This document shows positions 1 through 5,209 of a stretch of DNA of 5,209 nucleotides, piece by piece. The position numbers were made by a program, and so were the translations under genes. Source of the DNA: Modestobacter sp. (GTDB lineage: Bacteria; Actinomycetota; Actinomycetes; Mycobacteriales; Geodermatophilaceae). The notes under the pieces are model-generated. The model was not told where the DNA came from and did not search any database. It saw only the letters and a program-made list of their open reading frames with translations. Position 1 is the first letter of the stretch, and each line of letters starts with the position of its first letter. Where the stretch lies: contig JAOPWO010000420.1 of NCBI GenBank assembly GCA_025965635.1, forward strand, positions 1 to 5,209, read 5' to 3'.

Positions 1-119
1 TCATCGAGGCGCGGCCGGGCTCGCTGCGCCTGGAGTACAGCCGGGAACCATGGGAGCGGCAGCCGTGGCGCGCGCTGACCGTGGCCGGGTCCGGAGCCCC
101 GGGGGCTCCGGTCGACTGA
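1..119 (+). CDS. 3' end of an unidentified protein (partial)
   Basis: An open frame enters from the left edge (first full codon at 3) and stops at TGA 117-119, giving 38 C-terminal residues. They contain LRLEYSREPWERQPWRALTVAG followed by a Gly/Ala/Pro-rich end, APGAPVD. The alternating charged and aromatic residues look like a folded, soluble C-terminus and not a membrane segment. Codon use is typical of the window, with G or C in nearly all third positions. I do not recognise the family from so short a piece. The stop lies just after a strong inverted repeat (91-111), which fits a transcript end here. Confidence that this is coding is moderate; no function is claimed. Confidence 0.55.
   Translation, partial: IEARPGSLRLEYSREPWERQPWRALTVAGSGAPGAPVD
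91..111 (+). terminator. perfect 10-bp dyad at gene end, possible terminator hairpin
   Basis: Arms CCGGAGCCCC (91-100) and GGGGCTCCGG (102-111) are exact reverse complements around one central base. As RNA this would fold as an 8-bp GC-rich stem with a 5-base loop. It lies inside the last codons of the upstream gene, five bases before its TGA. There is no T-tract, so it is not a classic intrinsic terminator; U-less hairpins at gene ends are common in actinobacteria. It could also simply be codons of the Gly/Ala/Pro-rich tail. Confidence 0.4.
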
Positions 120-168
120 GCCGACCGGCCGGGAGCGGGCGATCGCGGCACCGGTCGATGATCATGGG

Positions 169-590
169 ATGACCGGGGCACGGGGCGAGCGGCGATGGCC
201 CACGCTGCTGCTCTCCGGGGCGGCCGGGGGCGTCTACGCCGTGGTCTGGGCGCTCCTCGGGCCGCCCCTCCGGTCGGGCATCGCGAGTGCCGTCGCTCGC
301 GGCCGTCTCCCGATGAGCGCGCTCGCGTCCGTCAGAGGGAAGTCCTCTCCCCCGCGTCGACGACCGGCCACCTCCCGCCGGACGCGGACCCGGCCACGTG
401 GCCGCGGGGCCTGGACGGCGAGGCCCGCCAGCTGAGCAGCCCGTGCTGGATGACCGTCGTCATCGCTGTGCTGGCATGCGGAACCATCGGAGCCGTGGCG
501 GTGGTCGGCAGCGGCAACGACTGGCGCGCGGGGGCGGTGGCGGGCGTCGTGGCCGCGGAGGCGTGGTGCCGATGCGGTCGGTGGCGGACT
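169..590 (+). pseudogene. small membrane protein gene broken by frameshift
   Basis: From ATG 169 the first frame gives a plausible membrane-protein N-terminus: MTGARGERRWPTLLLSG, then a hydrophobic stretch ending near WALLG, up to about SGIASAVA. After about 285-303 this frame becomes low-complexity Arg/Pro/Ser. The frame starting at position 303 instead reads like protein: PSPDERARVRQ, then HLPPDADPATWPRGLDGEARQL (about 372-437), then two hydrophobic segments (about 447-506 and 519-563). The pieces together look like one small membrane protein, common and uncharacterised in this kind of actinobacterium, which has lost frame and possibly one helix between them. The right end is uncertain because all three frames stay open to 669; coherent sequence fades near 565-590. 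No ribosome-binding site is evident before ATG 169. A sequencing indel is an alternative to real decay. Confidence 0.5.
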
Positions 591-669
591 GCGCCCGGCG
601 GACGGTGTTCACTCGACGTCAGCGGACCGTGTCGGGCCGCGCCACCCGAACGCACACCGAGGAGGGGCG

Positions 670-873
670 ATGCACTTCCTGCGCCGCATGCAGGCCGAGC
701 GACCCGTGCTCTTCTGGCTGGCGATCCTGTTGGCCTTCTGGCTCGGCTTCCGGATCGTGCTGTTCGTCGCCGCGCTCGTGCTCGGGCCGTTCGGGCTGCC
801 GTCCTGGGCGCCGATCGTCGTGGTCCTGGCCGTGCTGGTCGTCATCGCCCGTCGACAGCAGCGGTCGAGGTAG
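670..873 (+). CDS. small two-helix membrane protein, 67 aa
   Basis: The start ATG 670 has a strong Shine-Dalgarno sequence, GAGGAGG at 659-665, four bases upstream; the stop is TAG 871-873. The protein has a short basic and amphipathic N-terminus (MHFLRRMQAERP). A first membrane helix spans about residues 13-38 (rich in Leu, Phe, Trp, Ile), then a short turn with Gly, Pro and Ser (39-47), and a second helix spans about 47-60. It ends in a basic tail, ARRQQRSR, which would sit in the cytoplasm by the positive-inside rule, as would the basic N-terminus. I do not recognise a named family; it is a hypothetical inner-membrane protein. Its clean frame contrasts with the broken genes on both sides, which suggests it is still under selection. 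Confidence 0.75.
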   Translation: MHFLRRMQAERPVLFWLAILLAFWLGFRIVLFVAALVLGPFGLPSWAPIVVVLAVLVVIARRQQRSR

Positions 874-917
874 CCCACGAGTCCGGTCGTCAGCCTTGCG
901 ATGAGTGTGCATGCGCG

Positions 918-933
918 GAGAGGTCCACCTCTC
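918..933. promoter_or_regulatory. operator-like inverted repeat upstream of the reductase gene
   Basis: GAGAGGT (918-924) and ACCTCTC (927-933) are exact 7-bp inverted arms separated by CC. A two-base spacer cannot form a good RNA hairpin, but it is the geometry of a site for a dimeric repressor. The site lies in the 92-base gap between the small membrane gene and ATG 966, 32 bases before the start. A poor -35-like TTGCGA (896-901) would put a -10 box over the left arm; that promoter reading is weak. Confidence 0.4.
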
Positions 934-965
934 GACGGGGACGACCAACGCATCGGGAGCAGGGC

Positions 966-1611
966 ATGGGCCTCATCCACATCGAGCTCTTCGCGACCCT
1001 CGACCTGGTCGGGCAGGCGCCCGGCGGCCCCGACGAGGACCCGGTGGGGTTCCCGTTCGGCGGCTGGCAGGCGCCGCTGCTGGACGAGGTAGCCGGGGCG
1101 CAGGTCGGTGCCGCGTACGAGGGCACGGACGCCCTCCTGCTCGGCCGGCGGACGTACGACGTCTTCGCCGCCCACTGGCCGTACCAGGAGGGCGGCGAGG
1201 ACGGCGGGATCGCCGCGCTCTTCAACGGCGTCCCGAAGTACGTGGCCTCCCGCGGCAGGCCGGACCTCTCCTGGGCCGGGTCCACGCAGGTCGGCGCGGA
1301 CCTGGCCGGCGCGGTGCGCGAGATCCGGGACCGGCACGAGCACGTGAAGGTCGTCGGCAGCCTGGGCCTGGTCCAGGCCCTCCTGCGCGAGAAGCTCTTC
1401 GACCGTCTCGACCTCTGGGTGCACCCGGTCGTGCTCGGCGTCGGGAAGAAGGTGTTCGGTGGTGGCGCGGTGCCCACGAACCTCACCCCTCCTCGCACCG
1501 CCCGTGGCCACCCCGACGGGCACCGTGCACCTGCGCTACGGGTTGGCCGGTGGCACGCCCGGGACCGGGGACATGAGCGCGCCCCATCGCGGTGTCCAGC
1601 GCCAGGACTGA
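966..1611 (+). CDS. dihydrofolate reductase family protein (RibD C-terminal-like), frameshifted near 3' end
   Basis: The start ATG 966 follows GGGAG (955-959). Residues 1-174 form a coherent member of the RibD C-terminal/DHFR-like superfamily of NADPH-dependent reductases: MGLIHIELFATLDLV (strand A), DALLLGRRTYDVFAAHWP (residues 55-72, the typical GRxTY signature), VVGSLGLVQALL (129-140, nucleotide-binding turn) and HPVVLGVGKKVFGGG (153-167). After NLT (codon ending 1487) one extra C at 1488 shifts the frame. From 1489 the second frame gives LLAPPVATPTGTVHLRYGL and ends GDMSAPHRGVQRQD at TGA 1609-1611, the C-terminal strand expected for this family. The repaired protein is 214 residues, a normal family length. 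Uncorrected, translation runs to 1805 and replaces the last 40 residues by about 105 unrelated ones. The extra base lies in a C run, so a sequencing or assembly error is as likely as a true mutation. The substrate is unknown; many relatives are uncharacterised and are not true folate enzymes. Confidence 0.85.
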
Positions 1612-2330
1612 CAGCGCCGTCCGACCGCGTGGTCGACCCGATCGGCGCAGCCGGCCACCGGGAGCCGGTCCGGTCCGGTCCGGTCCGGTCCGGTCCGGCA
1701 GGAGTCCACGGCCACCGTGCATCAGCGCGTACAGGCGCACGCGCTGCGGTTGCACGTCCCGTGGGCGACGGCCCATCGCGCCGATGTCCCTCGCCGACGT
1801 CGTAGCGGACTCCGATCTCGGTGACCTCGCCGATCAGGTACTGGTTGACCTCGGCGGTGGCGCGGGCGGTGGTCAGCACGTCGGCGGCCACCGGGTGCCG
1901 TTCGGAGTGGTCGCTGTCCAGCAGCCCCTCGGGCCCACCCGTCGACCTCGTCGGCCGGTCTCCAGCCCAGGGCGAGCGCGTCCTGGGGCCCGAGGCCGGG
2001 CCTTGACCACCGGCCGGCGGGTGGACGTGTGCGGCGGCGCCGGCCAGCAGCACCCGGCCGGTCCGGTAGCGCTCGGCCAGCCGGGTGGCGTCGCCGAAGC
2101 GGAAGAGCCAGCGCGGTGAGCGCACGCCGAGGTCGTGCCCGCGGCCACCCGCAGACGCTGCTTGGCCCCTCGAGCGTCGCGGGCCTCGGTCACCACGGCA
2201 GCCACCTCCTCCGGTGGCGTGGTGGGCTCCACCTCGCCCGACAGCCACTCGCATCCGGCGGGCTCGCCGGGGAAGCCGACGCCGGCCAGCCTGCGCACCC
2301 GGTCACCCAGAACTCCACAGAGCGAGTTCG
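1612..2330 (-). pseudogene. decayed FAD-dependent monooxygenase (PheA/TfdB or rifampicin-monooxygenase-like), C-terminal remnant
   Basis: Read on the minus strand, family blocks appear in the right order but in changing frames. VRRLAGVGFPGEP to RLRV (2298-2146) is followed, after a one-base loss, by GRGHDLGVRSPRWLFRFGD and GRVLLAGAAAHVHPPAGGQG (2146-2000). LGPQDALALGW...EVDGWA follows in another frame (about 1995-1935), then PEGLLDSDHSERHPVAADVL. Next is NQYLIGEVTEIGVRYDVGEGH (to 1784), joined to the previous block with roughly 25-30 residues missing near 1852. Then come MGRRPRDVQPQRVRLYALMHGGRGLLPDR (1776-1690) and DRLPVAGCADRVDHAV (1670 to about 1620). This matches the C-terminal part of class A flavoprotein hydroxylases; the RLY-LxHxGRGLLLD-TGRL-VAGWADRVDHV style is that of rifampicin monooxygenase-like proteins. 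The N-terminal half with the GxGxxG dinucleotide-binding motif is absent, and the usual GDAAH is GAAAH. A weak trace of the segment before VRRLAG (EFWVTGCAG) suggests remnants to about 2330. The gene cannot make an active enzyme. Confidence 0.8.
1665..1698. repeat. CCGGT pentanucleotide tandem repeat, 6.8 copies
   Basis: Six perfect CCGGT units (1665-1694) are followed by a partial CCGG (1695-1698). On the minus strand the array reads ACCGG and lies inside the monooxygenase remnant, exactly between GRGLLPDR and DRLPVAGCADRV. It decodes there as a repeating Asp-Arg-Thr-Gly-Pro pattern. The intact family has only one Asp/Gln-Thr-Gly at this point, so the array looks like slippage expansion of a local GACCGGACCGG seed. 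Five-base units change the frame with each gain or loss unless three are added. Confidence 0.95.
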
Positions 2331-2387
2331 GGGGCGTCGATGAACTCCGCGCGCAGGCCCGCAGATGAGCGCGTGCCGCCCTCGCCG

Positions 2388-3002
2388 TCAGAGCACCGAG
2401 TACCCCGCCGGGAGCGCCGGCCGGCCGGTGGCGGCGAGCAGCAGCGGTCCGGCGACACCGTCCGCCACGGCCAGGTCGGCGACCAGCCGGAGGGCCTCCG
2501 CGGCCGCCGGTGCGGGCACCTCCAGCGGCAGCCCGAGCGCCGTGGCGAGATCCGCCGTGTGCACGGCGAGCTCGAACGTCCGGGTCGGCAGGTAGTCCGC
2601 CAGCCGCATGCCGCCCACGACCGTCGTCACCAGCTCCGAGCCGCCCCGGGCCGCCACCAGCGGCACCACCCGGGCGACGATCTCCGCCACGGCCGCCGCG
2701 GGGTCGTCACCCAGCGCGGCCCCCGCCTCGCGTCCCCGCGCCGCGACCGCCGGGCCGCCGGAGAAGGCCCGGGTAGCCAGGTGGTAGCCCACGGCGGAGC
2801 CGACCTCGACCGCCTCGGCCGGCCGGGCCAGATAGGCCTCCACCGTCAGCAGCGAGCGGCTCGTGTGGCCGACGAGCGCGCGCACGTCCCACTCCCCCAG
2901 CCCCGGGCTGCTCCACCGCTCCCCGACCAGCGCGCTGGTCGCGCCCAACCACCCGGCAGCGTCGCTGAACGCCCGCTGGGCGTCGTCCCACGAGACGTCC
3001 AT
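2388..3002 (-). CDS. maleylpyruvate isomerase family mycothiol-dependent protein (DinB-like), 204 aa
   Basis: The start is ATG 3002-3000 and the stop is TGA 2390-2388. The protein opens MDVSWDDAQRAFSDAAGWLG and shows the signature of the MDMPI N-terminal (DinB-like four-helix) domain: GLGEWDVRALVGHTSRSLL (residues 34-52) and TRTFELAVHTADLATALGL (140-158). His46, Glu144 and His148 are spaced like the divalent-metal ligands of mycothiol-dependent maleylpyruvate isomerase. The region after residue 160 is a short helical end; the separate C-terminal domain of the full isomerase (about 240 residues) is missing, so the reaction need not be maleylpyruvate isomerisation. Family members are thought to use mycothiol, the actinobacterial thiol, for isomerase or transferase reactions. 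It begins 11 bases after the stop of the CtaG gene, so it is probably the last gene of that operon. No strong ribosome-binding site is seen, consistent with coupling. A longer frame open to 3680 lies antisense-like over CtaG and is rejected as a start. Confidence 0.88.
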   Translation of the reverse strand: MDVSWDDAQRAFSDAAGWLGATSALVGERWSSPGLGEWDVRALVGHTSRSLLTVEAYLARPAEAVEVGSAVGYHLATRAFSGGPAVAARGREAGAALGDDPAAAVAEIVARVVPLVAARGGSELVTTVVGGMRLADYLPTRTFELAVHTADLATALGLPLEVPAPAAAEALRLVADLAVADGVAGPLLLAATGRPALPAGYSVL

Positions 3003-3013
3003 GGCCCCGGAGG

Positions 3014-3850
3014 CTAGGGCCCCGACGGCGGGCCGACGACCACCGGCGCCCTGAGCGAACGCCGCTCCTCCGCCCGTAGCCGGCGGCCGGTGCGCCGCCA
3101 CCACTCGGCCATCACCGCCACGGCCAGCAGCAGCTCGACCAGGTCGCCGCCGTAGTAGAGGAGCTCCGCGCCCCGCCGCACCTCCGCGGGTGCGCCGAGC
3201 GCCGCCGGCGTGGCCGCGTACAGCACCTTGGCCAGCACCGCGTGCCCGGCCGCGAGCACCACCAGCACGGCCAGCCGGACCGGCGTGCCCGACCGCGCGG
3301 GCATCGGGTCGATCCCGACCAGCAGCCAGCTGACCAGGCACCCGGTGACCACCATGTGCGCGTGCACCACCAGGTGCAGCACCGGCGACGTGTGCAGCAG
3401 CCCGTGCAGCGGCGTCAGGTACAGCGCGGCCAGCGACCAGAGCTCGAGGACGACGACCACCGGTGCCGCTGTGAGCACCCGCACCGCTCTGCTGCGGAGC
3501 ACGGCCAGCAGCGCCCGCCGCGACCGGCGGGGCAGGGTTCGCAGCGCCAGGGTGACCGGCGCGGAGAGAGACAGCAGCAGCGGTGCCAGCATGGTCAGCA
3601 CCAGGTGCTGCGCGACGTGCCCAGGGAACAGGTGCGCGGCGGCGGTCACCGGTGGCGACAACGCCACCGCGGCACAGCACAGGCCGGCGCCGGTCGCGAG
3701 CCGCCGCGGCACCGGCCAGGCTGTGCCGTTCCGGGCCAGCGCTCCGACCCCGGCGAGGTAGAGCGCCCCCGCCACGACGGGCGGCGCGAGCGCGAGCAGC
3801 CAGCCGAGCTGCCCGGTCGCTGTCCCGGCGGTGAGCGGCGTCCCGCTCAC
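3014..3850 (-). CDS. ctaG: cytochrome c oxidase assembly protein, CtaG/Caa3 type, 278 aa
   Basis: GTG 3850-3848 is taken as the start because it overlaps the upstream stop as GTGA; the longer frame to 4054 adds only Arg/Pro/Ala-rich shadow sequence. The stop is TAG 3016-3014. About seven membrane helices are visible, near residues 16-38, 51-70, 78-101, 126-147, 155-180, 189-210 and 229-249. Histidine motifs of the Caa3_CtaG family are present: AAHLFPGHVAQHLVL (His73, His78, His82) and VLHLVVHAHMVVTG (His159, His163, His165). These are followed by GIDPMP (179-184) and the late motif LLYYGGDLVELLLA (230-243). The tail is basic and cytoplasmic. In the family, this membrane protein helps build the copper-containing caa3-type terminal oxidase; a role in copper delivery is plausible but not shown here. 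It is translationally coupled to the DUF2243 gene before it and precedes the isomerase-family gene. Naming follows the Bacillus-type CtaG, which is unrelated to Cox11-type CtaG. Confidence 0.92.
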   Translation of the reverse strand: MSGTPLTAGTATGQLGWLLALAPPVVAGALYLAGVGALARNGTAWPVPRRLATGAGLCCAAVALSPPVTAAAHLFPGHVAQHLVLTMLAPLLLSLSAPVTLALRTLPRRSRRALLAVLRSRAVRVLTAAPVVVVLELWSLAALYLTPLHGLLHTSPVLHLVVHAHMVVTGCLVSWLLVGIDPMPARSGTPVRLAVLVVLAAGHAVLAKVLYAATPAALGAPAEVRRGAELLYYGGDLVELLLAVAVMAEWWRRTGRRLRAEERRSLRAPVVVGPPSGP

Positions 3851-4323
3851 CGCGGCAGGTCGGCCAGCGGCCGGGCCGGACCGCGCAGGAGGACCAGCCC
3901 GACCAGCAGCGGCACCGCCCCGCCGGCGACCCACGCCAGGTCGTACGGGAGCAGGTCGACCCCGTAACGCACCTGGTGCAGCTCGAGCAGCTTGTGGTGC
4001 ACCAGGCCGTCGTACAGCTGGAAGGCGCCGGCTCCGGTCAGACCGCCGGCCCACACCCTGCGCGGCACGGTCGCCTGCCGGCGGTGCAGGTCGGCGAGCA
4101 GGAAGAGCCCGACGACGACCGCCGTCCAGCTGAACGCGTGGAAGAGGCCGTCGGACACCAGTCCGGCGGCGCTGCCGGCGCGGTCGTAGAAGTGGTGCCA
4201 GTGCAGCAGCTGGTGGAAGACCACCTCGTCGACGAAGCCCGCCACGCCGACGCCGATCAGCACGCCGGTGAGCACCGACCGCCCGCTGCGCCCCCGCCCG
4301 GGCGGTCCTGCTGGTGGCGCCAC
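3847..4323 (-). CDS. DUF2243 membrane protein, 158 aa
   Basis: GTG 4323-4321 is chosen because AGGAGG lies four bases upstream on the minus strand and because the longer frame to 4512 adds only low-complexity sequence. The stop TGA 3849-3847 overlaps the next start. Four membrane segments are visible, near residues 17-37, 59-79, 90-108 and 127-146. Two strongly polar, histidine-rich motifs identify DUF2243: GFVDEVVFHQLLHWHHFYD (29-47) and FQLYDGLVHHKLLELHQVRY (101-120), followed by GVDLLPYDLAWV. The Asp/Glu/His pattern at helix ends (Asp32, Glu33, His37, His41, His43, His44; Asp105, His109, His110, His116) resembles metal- or cofactor-binding sites, but no function is established that I know of. 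Being first in an operon with CtaG suggests a role in respiratory oxidase assembly or metal handling in the membrane; that is inference from context. Confidence 0.9.
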   Translation of the reverse strand: MAPPAGPPGRGRSGRSVLTGVLIGVGVAGFVDEVVFHQLLHWHHFYDRAGSAAGLVSDGLFHAFSWTAVVVGLFLLADLHRRQATVPRRVWAGGLTGAGAFQLYDGLVHHKLLELHQVRYGVDLLPYDLAWVAGGAVPLLVGLVLLRGPARPLADLPR

Positions 4324-4390
4324 GGCTCCTCCTCGCTCGGCTGCCCGACCGCTACCCGGGTCGTCCCCCAGCACACGCCAGACTGGCCCC
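4324..4390. promoter_or_regulatory. divergent intergenic region between the DUF2243-ctaG operon and hrpB
   Basis: These 67 bases separate two genes transcribed away from each other, so both promoters should lie here or inside the 5' ends. I see only weak elements: a CGACC/GGTCG pair (4346-4350 and 4359-4363) around a CCCGGG, and no convincing -10/-35 boxes. The left end carries the DUF2243 ribosome-binding site; the right end has no Shine-Dalgarno sequence before hrpB. Confidence 0.45.
4327..4334 (-). promoter_or_regulatory. strong ribosome-binding site fixing the DUF2243 start
   Basis: Read on the minus strand, 4334-4327 is GAGGAGGA, with AGGAGG ending four bases before GTG 4323. It is the best Shine-Dalgarno match on the minus strand here. 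It decides the start against the 63-codon longer frame. Confidence 0.75.
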
Positions 4391-5209
4391 GTGCTGCCAC
4401 CGCCCGGAACGCCGGGCACCGACCTCCCGGTCCGGTCCGCGCTGCCCGCGCTGCGCGCCGCACTCGACGCGGCCGGCTGCGCGGTGCTCATCGCCCCACC
4501 GGGCACCGGCAAGACGACGCTGGTGCCCCTGGCGCTGGCCGACCGGCTGCCCGGCCGGGTGCTGGTCGCCGAACCGCGCCGGGTGGCCGCTCGCGCCGCC
4601 GCACGTCGGATGGCGGCCCTGCTGGGGGAGCCGGTCGGGGCGTCGGTGGGCTACAGCGTGCGCGGTGACAGCCGGCGCAGCGCCGGCACCCGGGTCGAGG
4701 TGGTCACCACCGGGCTGCTGGTGCGCCGGCTGCAGGCCGACCCCGAGCTGTCCGGCGTCGCCGCGCTGGTGCTGGACGAGTGCCACGAGCGGCAGCTGGA
4801 CACCGACCTCGCGCTGGCCTTCGCCCTCGACGTCCGGGCCGCGCTGCGCCCCGAGCTCGCGCTGCTGGCCATGTCGGCGACCGCGCAGGCATCGAGGCTG
4901 GCCGTGCTGATGGGCTCGGACGGCGATCCCGCCCCGGTGGTCGAGGCGACCGGCAGCCTGCACGACGTCGAGCCGGTGTGGTGCCCGCCCGGCTCGGCGG
5001 TGGCCCCGCCGCACGGCACCCGGGTCGATCCGCGGCTGCTGGAGACGGTGGCGGCGACGGTGCGACGGGCGCTGGGCGAGAACCCGGGCGACGTCCTGGT
5101 GTTCCTGCCCGGGGCGGCCGAGATCGCCCGGGTCGCGGGGCTGCTCGCCGGCGTGGACGCCGACGTCCGGCCGCTGCACGGCCGGCTGCCGCCCGCCGAG
5201 CAGGACGCC
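4391..5209 (+). CDS. hrpB: ATP-dependent helicase HrpB, N-terminal part (runs off the window)
   Basis: From GTG 4391 the frame stays open to the last base, giving 273 residues of a family that is usually about 800-850 long. The DEAH-helicase motifs are in order. Walker A is APPGTGKTT (residues 35-43); motif Ia is EPRRVAARAAARRMA (61-75); VGYSVRG follows (87-92), then TTGLLVRRL (106-114) as motif Ib. Motif II is the box DECH with following ER (129-134), motif III is MSAT (161-164), and GDVLVFLPGAAEI (233-245) is motif IV at the start of the second RecA domain. The sequence ends at PLHGRLPPAEQDA, a conserved HrpB segment. The short N-terminus (PVRSALPALRAAL just before Walker A) is typical of HrpB and distinguishes it from the longer HrpA. 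It is a predicted RNA helicase whose cellular role is poorly known in bacteria. GTG 4391 has no Shine-Dalgarno sequence, so the message may be leaderless; no better in-frame start is visible between it and the Walker motif. Confidence 0.93.
   Translation, partial: MLPPPGTPGTDLPVRSALPALRAALDAAGCAVLIAPPGTGKTTLVPLALADRLPGRVLVAEPRRVAARAAARRMAALLGEPVGASVGYSVRGDSRRSAGTRVEVVTTGLLVRRLQADPELSGVAALVLDECHERQLDTDLALAFALDVRAALRPELALLAMSATAQASRLAVLMGSDGDPAPVVEATGSLHDVEPVWCPPGSAVAPPHGTRVDPRLLETVAATVRRALGENPGDVLVFLPGAAEIARVAGLLAGVDADVRPLHGRLPPAEQDA

Noticed and set aside
609..1523. 304-codon minus-strand open frame
   Set aside because: It is the antisense shadow of the reductase gene, with no recognisable domain and Arg/Pro/Gly-rich composition.
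1665..1698. CRISPR-like or recombination-site array
   Set aside because: The units are 5 bp with no spacers and continue a homologous protein on both sides; it is a simple tandem repeat.
195..1805. 536-codon plus-strand open frame
   Set aside because: It strings together part of the broken membrane gene, out-of-frame sequence over the 67-aa gene, and the reductase gene. High GC suppresses stops; only 966-1487 and about 303-563 of it look like protein.
890..2254. 454-codon minus-strand open frame as one monooxygenase
   Set aside because: Only about the first 157 codons carry monooxygenase blocks, themselves interrupted by compensating shifts; the rest is antisense to the reductase gene.
3003..3680. 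N-terminal extension of the isomerase-family protein
   Set aside because: It overlaps CtaG in another frame with low-complexity Ala/Gly/Arg sequence; the family N-terminus begins at 3002.
3851..4054. 68-codon N-terminal extension of CtaG
   Set aside because: It is Arg/Pro/Ala-rich and overlaps DUF2243 coding sequence; the GTGA overlap gives a normal family start.
4352..5179. 275-codon minus-strand frame opposite hrpB
   Set aside because: It is antisense to a gene with complete helicase motifs and is rich in Gln/His/Arg/Gly, typical of shadow frames in GC-rich DNA.

Overview
The base composition is very high in GC, with G/C in almost every third codon position. GTG starts, a mycothiol-type maleylpyruvate isomerase fold and a CtaG-type oxidase assembly protein all point to an actinobacterium. 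The style of the proteins is closest to what I know from Geodermatophilaceae (Blastococcus, Geodermatophilus, Modestobacter); that family-level placement is inference.

The window has two halves of different quality. The left half (about 1-2330) is eroded. It holds the 3' tail of an unidentified gene (1-119) ending in a strong dyad, then a small membrane-protein gene broken by frameshift (169-~590). Next come an intact 67-residue two-helix membrane protein (670-873) and a dihydrofolate-reductase-family (RibD C-terminal-like) gene that loses frame near its 3' end through one extra base (966-1611). Convergent to it lies a decayed FAD-dependent aromatic/rifampicin-type monooxygenase on the minus strand (~2330-1612), with several frameshifts, an internal deletion, a missing N-terminal half and a CCGGT pentanucleotide expansion.

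The right half (2388-5209) is intact. A minus-strand operon reads DUF2243 membrane protein (4323-3847), CtaG/Caa3-type cytochrome c oxidase assembly protein (3850-3014), then a mycothiol-dependent maleylpyruvate isomerase-family protein (3002-2388). The first two overlap by four bases (GTGA) and the third follows after 11 bases, so translation is probably coupled. Divergently, 67 bases away, starts an HrpB-type DEAH-box helicase (4391 to the window end, incomplete).

I see no RNA gene, CRISPR array, insertion sequence or clear new defence or biosynthetic system. The most unusual items are the pentamer expansion inside the dead monooxygenase, the single-base frameshift in the reductase gene, the 16-bp operator-like dyad before it, and the little-studied DUF2243-CtaG pairing.
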